Shown: piece after piece, positions 1 through 13,500 of the stretch | How positions within the stretch are numbered: the stretch's first letter is position 1 | How the letters are laid out: the number at the start of each line of letters is the position of its first letter | Assembly (NCBI GenBank): GCA_029215795.1 | Contig: JARDYH010000001.1 | Location: 182,535,654-182,599,653 of the forward strand | DNA: 64,000 nucleotides | Direction of reading: 5' to 3' | Source: Anniella stebbinsi | Lineage: Eukaryota; Chordata; Lepidosauria; Squamata; Anniellidae | Translations under genes and position numbers: made by a program | The notes under the pieces: generated by a model | What the model was told of the DNA's origin: nothing | The model's database searches: none | What the model saw: only the letters and a program-made list of their open reading frames with translations

Positions 1-495
1 TGTCTTCTATCTTTAATTGTGCCTTTAAAATTTCCTTTTTTAAAAAAACTCCCAGGTGTTTCAGGTGCAGCTGTTTGGGGAAGCCAAAACAATGTCTGAA
101 GTGATTTGCTCATGCTAGAAGTCAAGGAACTGTTAGAACTGCTTATTCTCCAACATATCCCCCCACCTTCATCCCAAGTAGGAACTTTGCAAGCATGAGC
201 TAAAAGAGCTGCCAAATTCAGTGCCAAAAGTTGGGATGTACAACCCCCAAAGATTCCCAAAGCCAAAAATACAACCTAATTTGCTATTACCATTGGCAAA
301 AACACTCTAGGAATCAGCACTAAGAGGCCCCACTTCCAGGAGGATGCTCGAGGAACTAGCATTCACAGGGTCTGCTCCCCAGAGAAACTAGCACTCAAGA
401 GGGAGAACAAGTGTGTGTATGACAAGGGTGAGGGGAAATTCTCTGTGTTTGTGTGTGTGCGCGCGCTTGTGTGAATTTTTAGAAGTACAAGTCAT

Positions 496-540
496 GCAAC
501 CAAGGATGCCTTGCTAAGGCAACCAAGGATGCCTTGCTAC
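496..540. repeat. Tandem duplication of a 23-bp unit in WASHC2 intron 11
   Basis: GCAACCAAGGATGCCTTGCT occurs twice in direct succession. A TG/GC-alternating run lies just before it at about 445-472. The remainder of 1-990 shows no exon or recognisable element. Confidence 0.7.
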
Positions 541-1001
541 CTCAGTATCATCTGCTTTTCTTCCTCCCAGCACAGCAAATAAATTGTTTGCCTCTGTAGC
601 TGAAGCAACTCTACCTGTCAGATGATAAAACAAAACATGAACTAACTAAGCACTGGTTGAGGACTCAGGCTTATGAAGCTGTAGCACTATTACTCAACTT
701 CAGTCATCTAACTGTGTTTGAAGAATGCAAAAGAATAGGAGAAGCTACATGTACACTAAATTGCAATGGAAATGCCTATATCAACTGGAAAAAAAATGGT
801 GCAGTTGGAGAGACTTGAGGAGTCTAAGTGGATTCTGGCTAGGGAAGCCCCATCTAAAATAGCAAATACATCAGAATTCACCAACTTCCAGTTCATATTC
901 TCTTGTCACCAGCAGTTGAGACACTGTGTCAGGTATCACTATTATTGGCTCTGAGCTCTTTCAGCCTAGTTCTAACCTAGGAATCTGGATCAGTTACTAA
1001 C

Positions 1002-1111
1002 CTCTTCATCATCAAAGAGTCCTGCCCCACCGCTAAAGAGGCCTTCTTTAGAACCAAATGGTGAGAAATCTGCATCAGTCAACTTGGGGGGCTTAAAGAT
1101 ATCCTCGTAAT
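1002..1111 (-). CDS. WASHC2: WASHC2 coding exon 11 (first LF-repeat exon)
   Basis: The exon is 110 bp and ends in phase 0. It encodes [20 protein letters not shown] followed by [17 protein letters not shown], the start of the repeated acidic LF motifs that bind VPS35 and other endosomal partners. The acceptor is TTCCCAG and the donor GTTAGT. I saw no further exon between base 1 and 990. Confidence 0.94.
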
Positions 1112-4100
1112 CTGGGAAGAAATAATATATGCATGAATGTACATTCAAAGGAGATAGAAAGAAGTCCATTATGAGGTACTCGGTCACCTATCCCAAACAG
1201 AAGCTAGAAGCAATTTTACTGAAACACTTATCCTATCTGAGGCCCCTGAAGACTTAAATTTCCTACCCTCTGATATTCCACAATAGAATAGGGCAATGGA
1301 GCCACAGGAGTTGTGGATGTAGACCAATGGGTAGAATAACTAGGACTCTTGGCTCAAATCCCATTTTATTTGATTCATTGACCAATCTTGGGTGTCAAGC
1401 TCTTTTGTAGCTCATAAATTTCCCATATAAGCAATGGGAAGAAATAGACTTAGAATTCAATAAAGCAAGCCTTCACTTAGAGGAAAGTCTTTAAAGCTAG
1501 AAAGAGCCGACAAAGAATGTGGTCACAATAAGGCAAGCAAGAAAGTATTACACAAACATCTCCGTATACCCTCTTCTCCTCAGGCAGTATAAAACAAAAA
1601 AGGCAGGAGCTTCCAGGCCACAGTAGTATTCGCTAAGACTGAGGACACTGAGAAATTTAGAATAGAATTGACTCAGTGATGCCCTCATCATTCCCCCACC
1701 AGCCTCTCAAACAGAACTTAGCACATAGCAGAAGAACACTTACCATCCGATGGAACACTGACTTCTTCCTTGTCAGCCACTGTTGTCTTATTTTTCGTAT
1801 CTGTTAATGGTTCAGGTAGAAACATTTAATATATGACTAGTGTTTCCTCTTCACCACTGCATTTTTATGAAAGCATTTGACATACAACAACAAGCATAGA
1901 AAGCTAGACAAATAGAAAGATCTGACCATCTTTAAAAATAACTAAATAATTAAAAGGAAAAACTTTCTCCAGTGCAAATGACATTCATCACCCTATGGCT
2001 GTATCTTTGATATTGTACCCCATCCTTCCCTACAATAAAAGCATTAAATCTGACTTATTCAGTTCATATGACTGATAGAAATATCCTCTTTGCCCCTTTC
2101 CTTAGGGACTGTCTCAATGGCTTCCCATTGTTACACTTTCATGTTACATTTCTCTGGAAAAAAACAGGATGCCCTTGAGCATACAGCTGGAAAGATAATA
2201 CACAAGACAACTCTTTAGTTTTAAAATATAATTATAATTACACCTTTATCTGACATTCAAAGCCACTAAATCACTGGTTGATAAGGCGTACATATGCATT
2301 TAACATCATGCATGTATTTATAAATTTCACACAGAATAGAACAGAAAACAATTATTAGAATACATTGATCCTAGTTCAGAAAATACATTTATACTAGAAT
2401 GTAACTAATGCTTGTTGTAGAATGTAATTAATAGTTGTTGTGACAGGATTCTAGATAAACTCCCGTTTCAATCTCAGTTTCTTCAGACAGGTCATGTATA
2501 TTCGACTGGTATGTAAACAAACAGTGAGTATATATTTCAAAACTCCCTGCGTTGGCTGCTAACTTCCTTTTCCGGAATTCTTGCTCTATTCACTCCTTCT
2601 CATAGTTTCAATCTGGAGTGAATAGAGCAAGAATGCATATGCACGCCTTATCAACCAGTGATTTAGTGGTTTTGAATGTCAGATAAGGGTGTAATTATAA
2701 TTATATCTTAAAACTAAAGAGTTGTCTTGTGTATTATCTTTCCAGCTGTATGCTCAAGGGCATCCTGTGTTTTTTTTCATATCACGCAGCTGTGGCCTTT
2801 TTCTTTTTTACATTTCTCTGGAAACCAGCAAATATGCTCAGAGTCACGTTCCCATTTAGTTGATAGATAATTCAAGTTTTTTTCTTACAGAGCCCAAACT
2901 AATTAATCCAAAACCAACCCACAAGTACTTGGATTGAAGTTTTTACACTTAGGTGTGTTAGGGTCACCTTTTAAACAAAAGTCTCTCTTTGGAAAAAGAA
3001 CAATGTTCTTAATGGAAAGAGTTTCAACCAAATATTTAACCAATTTAATATAGGAAGAGGGCAGTGCACAGGTCTCCAACAGAAGGAAGTATTTTGTTTT
3101 TGTTTGTTGTTGTGTTTGTTAAGATATTTCTACCATTTGGACGGGATAAAAATTAGCCTGTATTTTTTTACTTCTATCGACCAATATGTACTGTATTAAG
3201 GATTTACATGGTTTATTATTTAAATGTAGGTAACTCTGTAAAATTGGTATGATCTGTTCATGCGGAGGAGCAAATAATAAATTTTCTTCTGTTCGATGCT
3301 TAGTGTGACTTCATAGAATGTCAAGGGGCTATGAAATTTAAACAAGCAGAAAAGAGTGCTTTCCAAGTTAACATTGATGTGGCAGTTTTAAAAGAAACTC
3401 ACCTGATGACAAATGACGATTTGTTGAGAAAGGACTGGGTTGGTGAGGTTCATGTAAAAGATACTTTGGTTTAGTCTAAAGGGATTGCAATTTTAAAACA
3501 TGCGGGTTTAGAATTTAAAATTATTCTTTATATTGATGGGCTTTTATTGTGTATTTTAAAACTCCAGGCATCTATTCCAACTTTGATGAAACTGACTCAT
3601 TTGGTGATCTGTCTATTCATTCAATTAATTGGTCAAAGTCTGAACTGATACTGATTGAAAGTAATATATTTCCTAGTATGTTGGCTAATAGGCAATTTCG
3701 ATGGTGCCCTGATTTTATTATCTATTTGGGAATACTTATTCCCAGAGATACATCTCAAATGATTAAGTTGAATATTAAGAGACTCACAGCTGTGAGTCTC
3801 TTGTTAAGGTCACTCAGTAAAAAATAGATTCCACCATGTTAAAGGGGTAATGGGGGGTATCATTCTAACATTCATAAAATTGAAAATGTTTCACCAATCT
3901 TCCTAAAATTTACATGTGCCAGAAAGAAATGCTGGTTTTACATAACCTGAAAATTTCAAGAAGATTGGTGAAAGATTGGGGGAAGGAGGGCAGTTTAAAT
4001 TCAAAAGGAGGGAACCTCTTAGGCTCACTTTGGTATTTGAGACTGGGCTGGCGATAGTTTTTGTTGAGGCCCCCTTACGAATTGACAGGTTAAATAATTA

Positions 4101-4551
4101 AAATTCCAACGATGTCCTTTTCCTTTTACCTTAGAGTTGATAGAATAGGTGTTCTTTTCTTAAAATTCCCTTTAGTTTGTTTTAAATTCGATTTATAAGC
4201 TCCCATGGAGCTCCCTCTAACTGAACACACGCGGAGTAGCGTCTCTCTCTCCCTCTCCAACTGGATTAGAACGTTGAGAGGCCAGGGGGAGTGACTGACT
4301 GCCTCCTGGATTCCCTTAACAGTGCTGGCAGTCTACTGAGAAATAAGTTCCATTGACTGCAATGGGTCTTACTCCTAGATAAGCACGTAGACGATTGCAG
4401 CATTTTTAAAATTGGAGCCTGGGATGTGTGGATGGGGAATCCTGGAAGTAAAGATTTCCTTTTCTTTCCAGCACAACAATACTCCTACAATTAAAAACTT
4501 CCTTCCTTGCTTGCTGTGTGTGTGTGGATTCCCTTAACAGTGCTAGCAGTC

Positions 4552-4591
<40 letters not shown>

Positions 4592-7500
4592 TACATTTAT
4601 ATACTGCCCTATAGCCAAAACTCTCTGGGCGGTTTACAAAAATTAAAAGATTGAACATTAAAAAGTCAATATACAAAATTTAAAACCATAAAAACAGCTG
4701 ATATTTAAAACATTTTAAACTTTTAAGTCTGGCCACAAAGTCAGTTAAAACCTCAACTTAAGCTGTTAAAATGCCTGGGAGACGTTTTGACCTGGTGCTG
4801 AAAAGATAACAGTGTTGGTGCCAGGCAGGCCTCATTAGGGAGATCAATAATTGGGGGGCCACCACAGAGAAGGCCCTCTCCCTTGTTGCCATCCTCCGAG
4901 CTCCCCTTGGAGTAGGCACCCGGAAGGAGGACCTCTAACATTGAGCGTAGTGTACGGATAGGTTCATGTCGGGAAAGGCGTTCCATCAGGTATTGTGGTC
5001 CCAAACCGTGTAAGGCTTTATAGATTAAAACCAGCACCTTGAATCAGGCTCGGAAACATACAGGCAGCCAATGCAAGCGGGCCAGAGTCGGTCTTATATG
5101 TTCGAACCTTCTGGTCCCTGTTACCAATCTGGCCGCTGCATTCTGCACAAGCTGCAGCTTCCGAACAGTCTTCAAAGGCAGCCCCACGTAGAGCGCATTG
5201 AAGTAATCTAATTTGGGAGGTTACCAGAGCATAGACAACTGAAGCCAGGTTATCCCTGTCCAGACAGGGGCGTAGCCGTGCCACCGAGGCCACCTGAGCC
5301 TCAAGTGACAGAGATGGTTCGAGGAGAACCCCCAAGCTATGAACCTGCTCCTTCAGGGGGAGTGCAACCCCATCCAGAACAGGTTGAACACCCTCCATCC
5401 GGTCCGAGGAACCCCCAACTAACAGCATCTCAGTCTTGTCTGGATTGAGTTTCAGTTTGTTAGCCCTCATCCAGTCCATTGTCTCAGCCAAGCAAAAGCA
5501 ATCCACTGCCTGCCTCGTGAATTCCCTTAACAGTGCTAACAGTCTACTCAGAAGTAAGCTCCATTGAATGCAGTGGGTAATACTCCCAGGTAAGCATGCA
5601 GATTATTGCAACATTTTAAAAATTGGAGCCTCAGGGTGGTGGGTGGTGGGGGTAAAGATTTCCTTTTCTTTTCAGCAGAATAATAATCCTACAATTTACA
5701 ATTTATTTTCTTGTTGGCTGTGTGTCTGTCAGTCTGTGTTCTCTTACTCCGCTGCTTGATTTTCAATTCAATTCTATGTGTGTCTACTTAGGAAGTTCCA
5801 TTGAACGCAGTGGGTCTTACTCCCAAGTCAGTGTGTAGACGATTGCAACCTTTTCAAAATTGGAACCGGGGGGGGGGGGGGAGGGGGGGATGGGACTTCA
5901 GCATTTCCTGTACAAAACAATTCCTTGCTTTTTGGTGCTTGGTTGAAAACTGCAGCGCCTTAATGTTGTTTTGGAAACCATCGTTTTTTTGTTTAATGAA
6001 TGGATTGTTTAAATTATATGTGGGATTCTGCTACTTATACCTGTCAAATATTTTCAAAGCTCAATGTTGTGTTTCGTAATTTTTTCTGGGGTTCCTCTCC
6101 ACCACGAATATCTTTGAAATGGGTGCAGCTTTCAATTAAAGAAGGTAGGTTTGGCTTTGTGGACCTTGCTTTATATCGTTGGGCCTACTTGGTGACCTGC
6201 ACTAAATTTTGGTCTTTTCTAGTCCGATTAATTTTTCCTCCCTGATCAGTTCTGGAATCCCCCATGATTTCAACCGTTAGAGAGGTGTGGCATATAATAT
6301 AGCATTAATTACAGTTTCAGCCATTTTCTCATGCTAAATACCTTATGGGGAAATCTGGATTTAAAAATTGGAAAGAAAATGTTTTTGTGGAGAACACGGA
6401 TGGATAGGATGATGTTTACTTTACATCAATTATTGGATCTGGATGACGAATTTCTGCTATTTTCTGAATTACATGCTACATACAATTTACCTGCTAAGGC
6501 TAAATGGCAATACTTGCAATTACAACACTAGTTAGAATCTAGGTTTGGTCTGGGCACTTTTACAGCTTCAGAACCCTCATTGTCATTGGAAGCACTTATA
6601 GTGGCTGACCAGTCATATCAACCTATGATTCATGTATAGAAATACTTGTTATCAGTAAATGAATGTAATACTCAGGGTTCAAGACAGGGTCCATGGAATA
6701 GAGAATTGGAGCACTCTATTTTGCCTAACCAATGGATCATTTTTTTAGCATCTGTATCTGAAGTATCTATAAATCTTAGGCTACGCCTTATTCAACAAAA
6801 ATTTTTTTTCGGGTTTATTGTACTCCACAATGTCTTTTTAATTAGGGTTTGTCTAATTCGCATAATTGTTGGAGATGTAATGCATCTAATGCTTCTCTTA
6901 TCCATATGTTTTGGTAATGCACAATAGCTGCCTACTTTTGGGAAGAATTCATAATATGGATAAACACTCTTTAATAATGAATGATATTCAAGTCCTCCTA
7001 AATTATTTACGGTTTCTTGGACGCAAATGTATGGTCAGTGCAAATGGATTTTTCAAGCTCTTATGACAGCCAAAAGATTGATATCACAATAATGGAAGGA
7101 TAAATGCTCATCTCCTATAATGCAATGGATTAATTAAAAAATATGGAAAGAATTCATCCTAATGGAGAATTTCTCGGGGTATCTTGAAGTTTGAGCATAC
7201 TTAATGAACACTTTCTGACAGAAGCAACTAACATTCTTTCCACATTAGTTGGAGGATGTAAAAAGCTGGAGTGTGTTATTGGTATCCAAATACAAAGCAA
7301 AAATATCTTGCCTAACCCCAATAGGAATTGCTTCTTGCATGCACTGGCCTCAACACTGCTGCAGAAGAAAAAAGGTCTGAGAAGCAACTTACTCAATTGT
7401 TCTTCTTGTTTACATAGGATATCCCCTTTGATATGAGCTGCAAGTTCATCTGTAAATGATGTGGGCCTTTTCTTTTTCTGAAGAGTTCGTGTGGGGATTT

Positions 7501-10500
7501 AATGCAAAAGAAAAGACAAATATAGTTGGTAACCAGCCTTTGTTCAAAAGGTATTATGAAAAATAGCTTTATTTCTCAGAAAACTATACAAATTTCAAGT
7601 TATGAAAATAGAAGAACAGGAGAGAATAAAAGCAATATCCAAAACAATAGGTCAGGTGCACCACTAGTTAACGTATTGTTTACTATCTGGAGATGAAATA
7701 CATTATTAAAAAGGGAAAGACTTCTAGATTTAAGGATCTCCAGAAGGGTTCAATGAGTAGTCCTGCAAAATATCAATTCCTTACCAGCTTTGTATTTTCC
7801 TCTAAGTCACCTTCGTCTTCTTCTTCCCCTCTTTCAGAGTCACCAAAAAGATCATCATCTTCATCATTTAATAAAGTTGTTCTCTGAAAAAATGATAAAT
7901 ACTACACTTCATGCAGCAGTGCACTTGAGACAGAAATGTGTATTGCAGAGGGGGCAGAGCTTGGACCGAGAAAATGGCAGCGTGAAGTGAGAGCTCCTCA
8001 GCCTGAATGCAAAAAAGCTGCCCTGAAAAATCATACAATGGCTAAAAAACAATTGGAAAGCTCAGCCTTGGATGGGGAATAACAGCAGACAGACAGACAA
8101 CCAGAGAAAGCAACATCAAAAATTATTTTAAACCAAGGGAACAGGATCCAAAAAATAGCAGAGAGGCTTCAAACAAAGCAGACAAGATGGCTGCCGGAAG
8201 CCTAGGAAACAGGAATACAGACATAACCTAGCTTCTCTGGTATCAGATTGGCACATTTATAAGAAAACCAATAATATTACAACAGGGAACCAAAAATCTA
8301 ACAGAGTTTGAAACAATATTGATAAGCATGGATGAAAAAGAAAAGGGACTGATATTGAGACTATATTAATTACTAATCTCAAAAGATATGGGATCACACC
8401 AAAGTCTACGTAAGATTTGGGAAACAGATTGGAATTTACAAATAGAAGAAGCACAATGGTCTGCTATGTGGGGTAAATTTCCATATAAGGCCTCCTCGGC
8501 ACGTTGTAAAGAGATATCCATAAAGTTAATACAAAAATGGTATCTAACTTCAGTATGCCTAGCCCACATGGGTAAGAGCTCATCACCCCTCTGTTGGCGA
8601 AAGTGTGGATCGGCTGGTTCATTTCAACACATGTGCTGGGAATGTGCAGGAGTTGCTAACTTCTGGAAATAGGTCCTTCATGAAATTTCCAATATAATTG
8701 GAGCAGAAGTGAATGCGACCCCGGAATTTGCCCTTTTACGCATATTCAAAGATACCAATGAACTTTTACTAAGAAAGACTTTAATAGGATTTTTGCTGAT
8801 AGCAGCCAAATTATTAATAGGCAGATGCTGGAAAAGCACAACAGGATTGACGGTACAAAATGGTATAATATAGTATGGGAGCTTGCATTATCAGAAAAAC
8901 TAACACAAAAAATAAGAGTGTCGAGGGGACAGGAAAAAGGGAAACATTCACTGTTGATTGGTGGGACTTTATTGCATACACAAATCAAGATGATGCGACA
9001 ATACAAGTCCCAGCTGCCTTTCAAAATTTGTGATTTCAATAAAAAAAGAGTATATTGATAACAAATTGAACTTACTTTCATGAGCTCAAAATTATTATTA
9101 TTTTGTATATTTCTGTATCTTTCTCACTGAATTTGAAGAACATCATAACGAAATGTATTATATCATGGATGGTTTGATATACTTACCCAATGAAGTTGTG
9201 TTAAAATTGTTTGTAAAGTTGTTTTAATATTGAAAATCAATAAAAAAAGATTTTTTTAAAAAAGAAATGTGTATTGTAGGAAGCTATATTGTTGATTCCA
9301 TGGCATGTCAACATTCACGCCGAGGACATCTTATGCGGGGAAGGCTAAGGATTTCATGGCCTCCATGACAATCATGGGACTGTCCTAATATGCCACTGGC
9401 CCAACGCATGTAGCAGGGCATACTCTAGACCTGGTTTTCGCAACTGGACATGGAGATGGTGACCTGAAAATGGAGGACTTCACATCAGTCCCTTTGTTAT
9501 GGCCAGATCACTGCTTGCTGAGGTTTAGGCCTGTCTTGTTTTTCTGATCATATATGTGTCACTTTGGAAACTTCTTTGCCTCAGAAGTGGGATAAAAATA
9601 CTTTGAATTAAATAAAAATAACATCCATTGCAGGGGGTTATCTTCAGCTGGAAAAGATTGCTTTCTCTCCTGCCTGACCTCTCAAATTCCTGGCCTTGAC
9701 TACTATAGAAGACACCCTAATGGAGGGCGCAGGGGGAGTGGGAGAAGTAGATGCAACCGACACCTATTCCCTCAACCCAGCATAGAGTGTACACACCACA
9801 CACACAAGCACCCAACATGAACTACACACAAACACAGTTGGGGGAAAGAAACTACCCCTTTCTCCACCCCCAGCATTCACTCTCATCTATTTTATGGTCA
9901 GCTTAATTTCCAGAAAATTAATAATATGAAATTTAAAGTTGAGATATTTAACCAGTGGGCTTAGATCTAGGCATGCCCTAAATCTGTTGGAGAATGGTAG
10001 ATTCATTATACTATCTGGATCTTACATTCTGTGTTTGATAGTCACTGTTTTGATTTAACTTATGAGACTTTTTAAAAATGAGGTTGAAGCAAACCATGAA
10101 TTAGTATGGAATCTGAATACACAAATAGAATGATTACACAGAACTGGAAATGTAGAAAAAGATTCAATTACAGAAGAATGCTTAAAGAAGGTTTGGGTGG
10201 ATATGACAATGGCTCCATTTTCATACTATATAAAATTTTGGGAAGTATTCATTCATAAAACCTTATAAGATTTTCCCCCATCAGTTTTATTTTTGAGCAA
10301 AAGATGTAATGCCGATTTTGATCCATTAACGACACCCATTTTGTACTTTTTATCTTACAGTTTAATAAAATTGTTGTACGATAATAGGCTTCATAATTTG
10401 GAATCTTAAAAAGTAAGTTAGAAAGATTATTACTGTGATGAAGTCATTTGTATTCTCATGCCATTGTTAGAGCCCTAATATTCAACTCCATGGTCTACTC

Positions 10501-13500
10501 CCTATCTTCTTTGCACAAGTACCTTTGGATAAAGGTATAGCAGACAGAGAATGTTTCTTACCCGTTTCTGGTCTTCCTCACTTACATTCTCAAGTTCTTC
10601 TTCCAAATCCTGAAAGGCAAAAACAATTTCTAAAGAGAACCTGAGCCCAAGGATACTTAAGCAGGCTAAGAAAATTTTATCTATATCATCTTTCCACAGC
10701 CCACACCAACAACAGTCTGGTGCCCAACAACATGATGCATAAATTCCTACAATTTCCCAAAAGCTGTACAATGTTATGTACTGAAACTAACAAAAACCGC
10801 TCAAGAGAAAATTCTTCTTCTTACCTCTTCTTCTTTTCCTTCACTGTTAACCATGCTGCCACGATCACTGTCTACAGAACCTTCTGTTCCACCAAGAAAG
10901 GGAAAAGAAGATGAATTAAAATAAGACTTATGCATATAGTCTCTTATTCAGTATATTCTAAACGCCTTTTCCCCCCAAGTCAGTTACAAACACAGGTGCT
11001 TATTTCTTCTTGTTGGAAGTTGTGACCCCCACATACATTTAGCAGATGCCCCCGACATTGCACCTAGTTATGAAACAATATGAAAGAGCTGGTACCTGAG
11101 TATGCTTATTTTCCCTCTTCTCTCCTAATTTATTTTTCCTTCAGTATCATCTCTTTAAGATTAATTTTTTAACTATCCTGTATATTGCAAATATATACAA
11201 ACACACATAGAATCCTCTCTACTCACCGACTGCATTAATTTCCAAGTTTAGTCTTCCAAACAGAAGAGACCAAGTGAAAGAACAGTCTACTTAGGATTCA
11301 TGTGTGTAGGACAGGAGTGGCAAAAACATGAAAGTACTTCCACTGGGGGAAAACTATCAGTGGCAGGTGTAGTGAGTTTGTTAGCTAACAGAAATACAGA
11401 CTTCATAGTTCCAAAATGCTGCTAAGAGACCTGTGTTGCTTAACACAGTGAGTAGATTCTAGCAGGCTTTAGCTGACAAAAGCAGGCCTCATTCCCTGGA
11501 TGGATCTCTCATAGCTATGTCATCTTTTTCTCATAGAGTCTTATCTTAAGATGAGCTGGGAGGTTTTCACTCCTAACCAGGTCAATTAGTTTCCCAAGCT
11601 GAGATGTTTGAGAAGCTGTGAGAGGGAGCCCCCTGCTTCATCTGAGAGGGGGGAGGGATGCAGCCTGGCAGCTCCTGAGAGGGAGGGAGGCAGGCATCTA
11701 GCAGAGGAGCCTATAAGATCTAATGCACAAACTTCAGAAGGAACTGCGTGCACTACCAGCCTGGAAAACCTGCTGTGGCTCAAAGGGACGGCTTCTATCT
11801 ATTGTGGGGGCCCTGACAGACATCCAGCTATGAAAGCTTGATCGGCTGGAAGGAGCTGTGAACTTTCTTTGCATGCATATATTCTTCATCCGTTTTCTAT
11901 CAATGAACTGTTATCTTTTTGCACAAGTAGCTTGTTTCATCTCGATAACCAAAAGACCTGACTGATGACTTGGACCTGGCAGAACCAGAACCTAACTCAA
12001 CACAGCAGGGATTTCCAAAGAATTATGTTACCTCAGCACCCCCTGCCTCACAGGTGAAACTAATTTCTTTTGTCTCCAAATTCCTCTCTGGAGCAATCCA
12101 ATTCTGGATCCTTTTTCATAGCCCAATTCCATCCCCAAACTATTGAATGAAAAGATACTAGTTTTCCATTTTGCAGTAAACATAAAAACTAGTGGAGCAA
12201 GTGGATAAAATGTTCCCCCCACCTCCAAAAGAAGTTTGCTAGGAAGTTAGCCAGAAAACATGCTCAGGCATGAATAGGAGAACAGTCATAAGACTGTCAT
12301 AATTGAAAAAGACATGGCTTTGGATGCTTAAACATGTTTAGTAGCTATCTCGCACTGATGCCATAACCTAAGTATCAGTGAATCAGATGAGGTCATGTAA
12401 CTACAGCTGCAGAACTTGGTCATTTTTGAAAGCACCAAAAGCTAATCAAGGGTTATGAGCTGCTATTATAGGTCAGTGATACCGGATTTCCCAATTAGTT
12501 AGCTTGTACCAGCAAATCTTGTAACATATGTAATGATGAACCACTTGGTCCACCGTAAGTCATAAAAGTAAATTAGGTTCTACTCATCCATTATTAATTC
12601 TATTACACACCTTCACTGGAGAGATCACCAAGACCAACATCATCTTGTTCCATGAAAAGTTGGGAGCCAATTAAATATGGCAAGGGTCTATCAATATAAA
12701 GATCCTGTAACAGGGGAAACAAGCATTTTTTAGTTCTCTAATTTATTTATTTATTTATTTATTTATTTATTACATTTGTATACCACCCCATAGCCGAAGC
12801 TCTCTGGGCGGTTTACATAGGATTAAAAACAATTAAAAACAATATACAAAAATTAAAACAGCAAAAACATACAACATACACACAATCTGTACATTTAAAA
12901 ACCACTTCAACACTTCAAAAAGCTACATAAACCAAAACAAAACAAAACAAACCCAGGCTCCTCAGATATTGCCAAATGCCTGAGAGAAGAGGAAAGTCTT
13001 GACCTGGCACCGAAAAGATAACAATGTTGGCGCCAGGCGGGCCTCGTCAGGGAGATCGTTCCACAATTGGGGAGCCTCCACAGAGAAGGCCCTCTCTCTT
13101 GTTGCTGACCTCCAAGCTTCCCTCAGAGGAGGCACTCGGAGGAGGGCCTTAGATGTTGAACGTAGTGTTCTGGTAGGTTCATGTCGGGAAAGGCGTTCCA
13201 TCAGGTATTGTGGTCCCAAGCCGTGTAAGGCTTTATAGGTTAAAACCAGCACCTTGAACTGGGCTCGGAAACATACAGACAGCCAATGCAAGCGGGCCAG
13301 AGTAGGTCTTATATGTTCGAACCTACTGGTTCCAGTTATCAATCTGGCCGCTGCATTTTGCACAAGCTGCAGCTTCTGAACCACCTTCAAAGGCAGCCCC
13401 ACGTAGAGTGCATTGCAGTAATCTAACTTGGAGGTTACCAGAGCATGGACAACTGAAGCCAGGTTATCCCTGCACAGATAGGGACGTAGCTGGGCCACCA

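Noticed and set aside
1..990. Possible next WASHC2 exon after exon 11
   Set aside because: No acidic LF-type coding stretch with splice sites was seen on the minus strand here; the next exon is presumably beyond the window edge.
3549..3827. 92-codon plus-strand frame in WASHC2 intron 9
   Set aside because: It reads as degenerate L1 ORF2, antisense to the host gene, and is described as part of the L1 relic.
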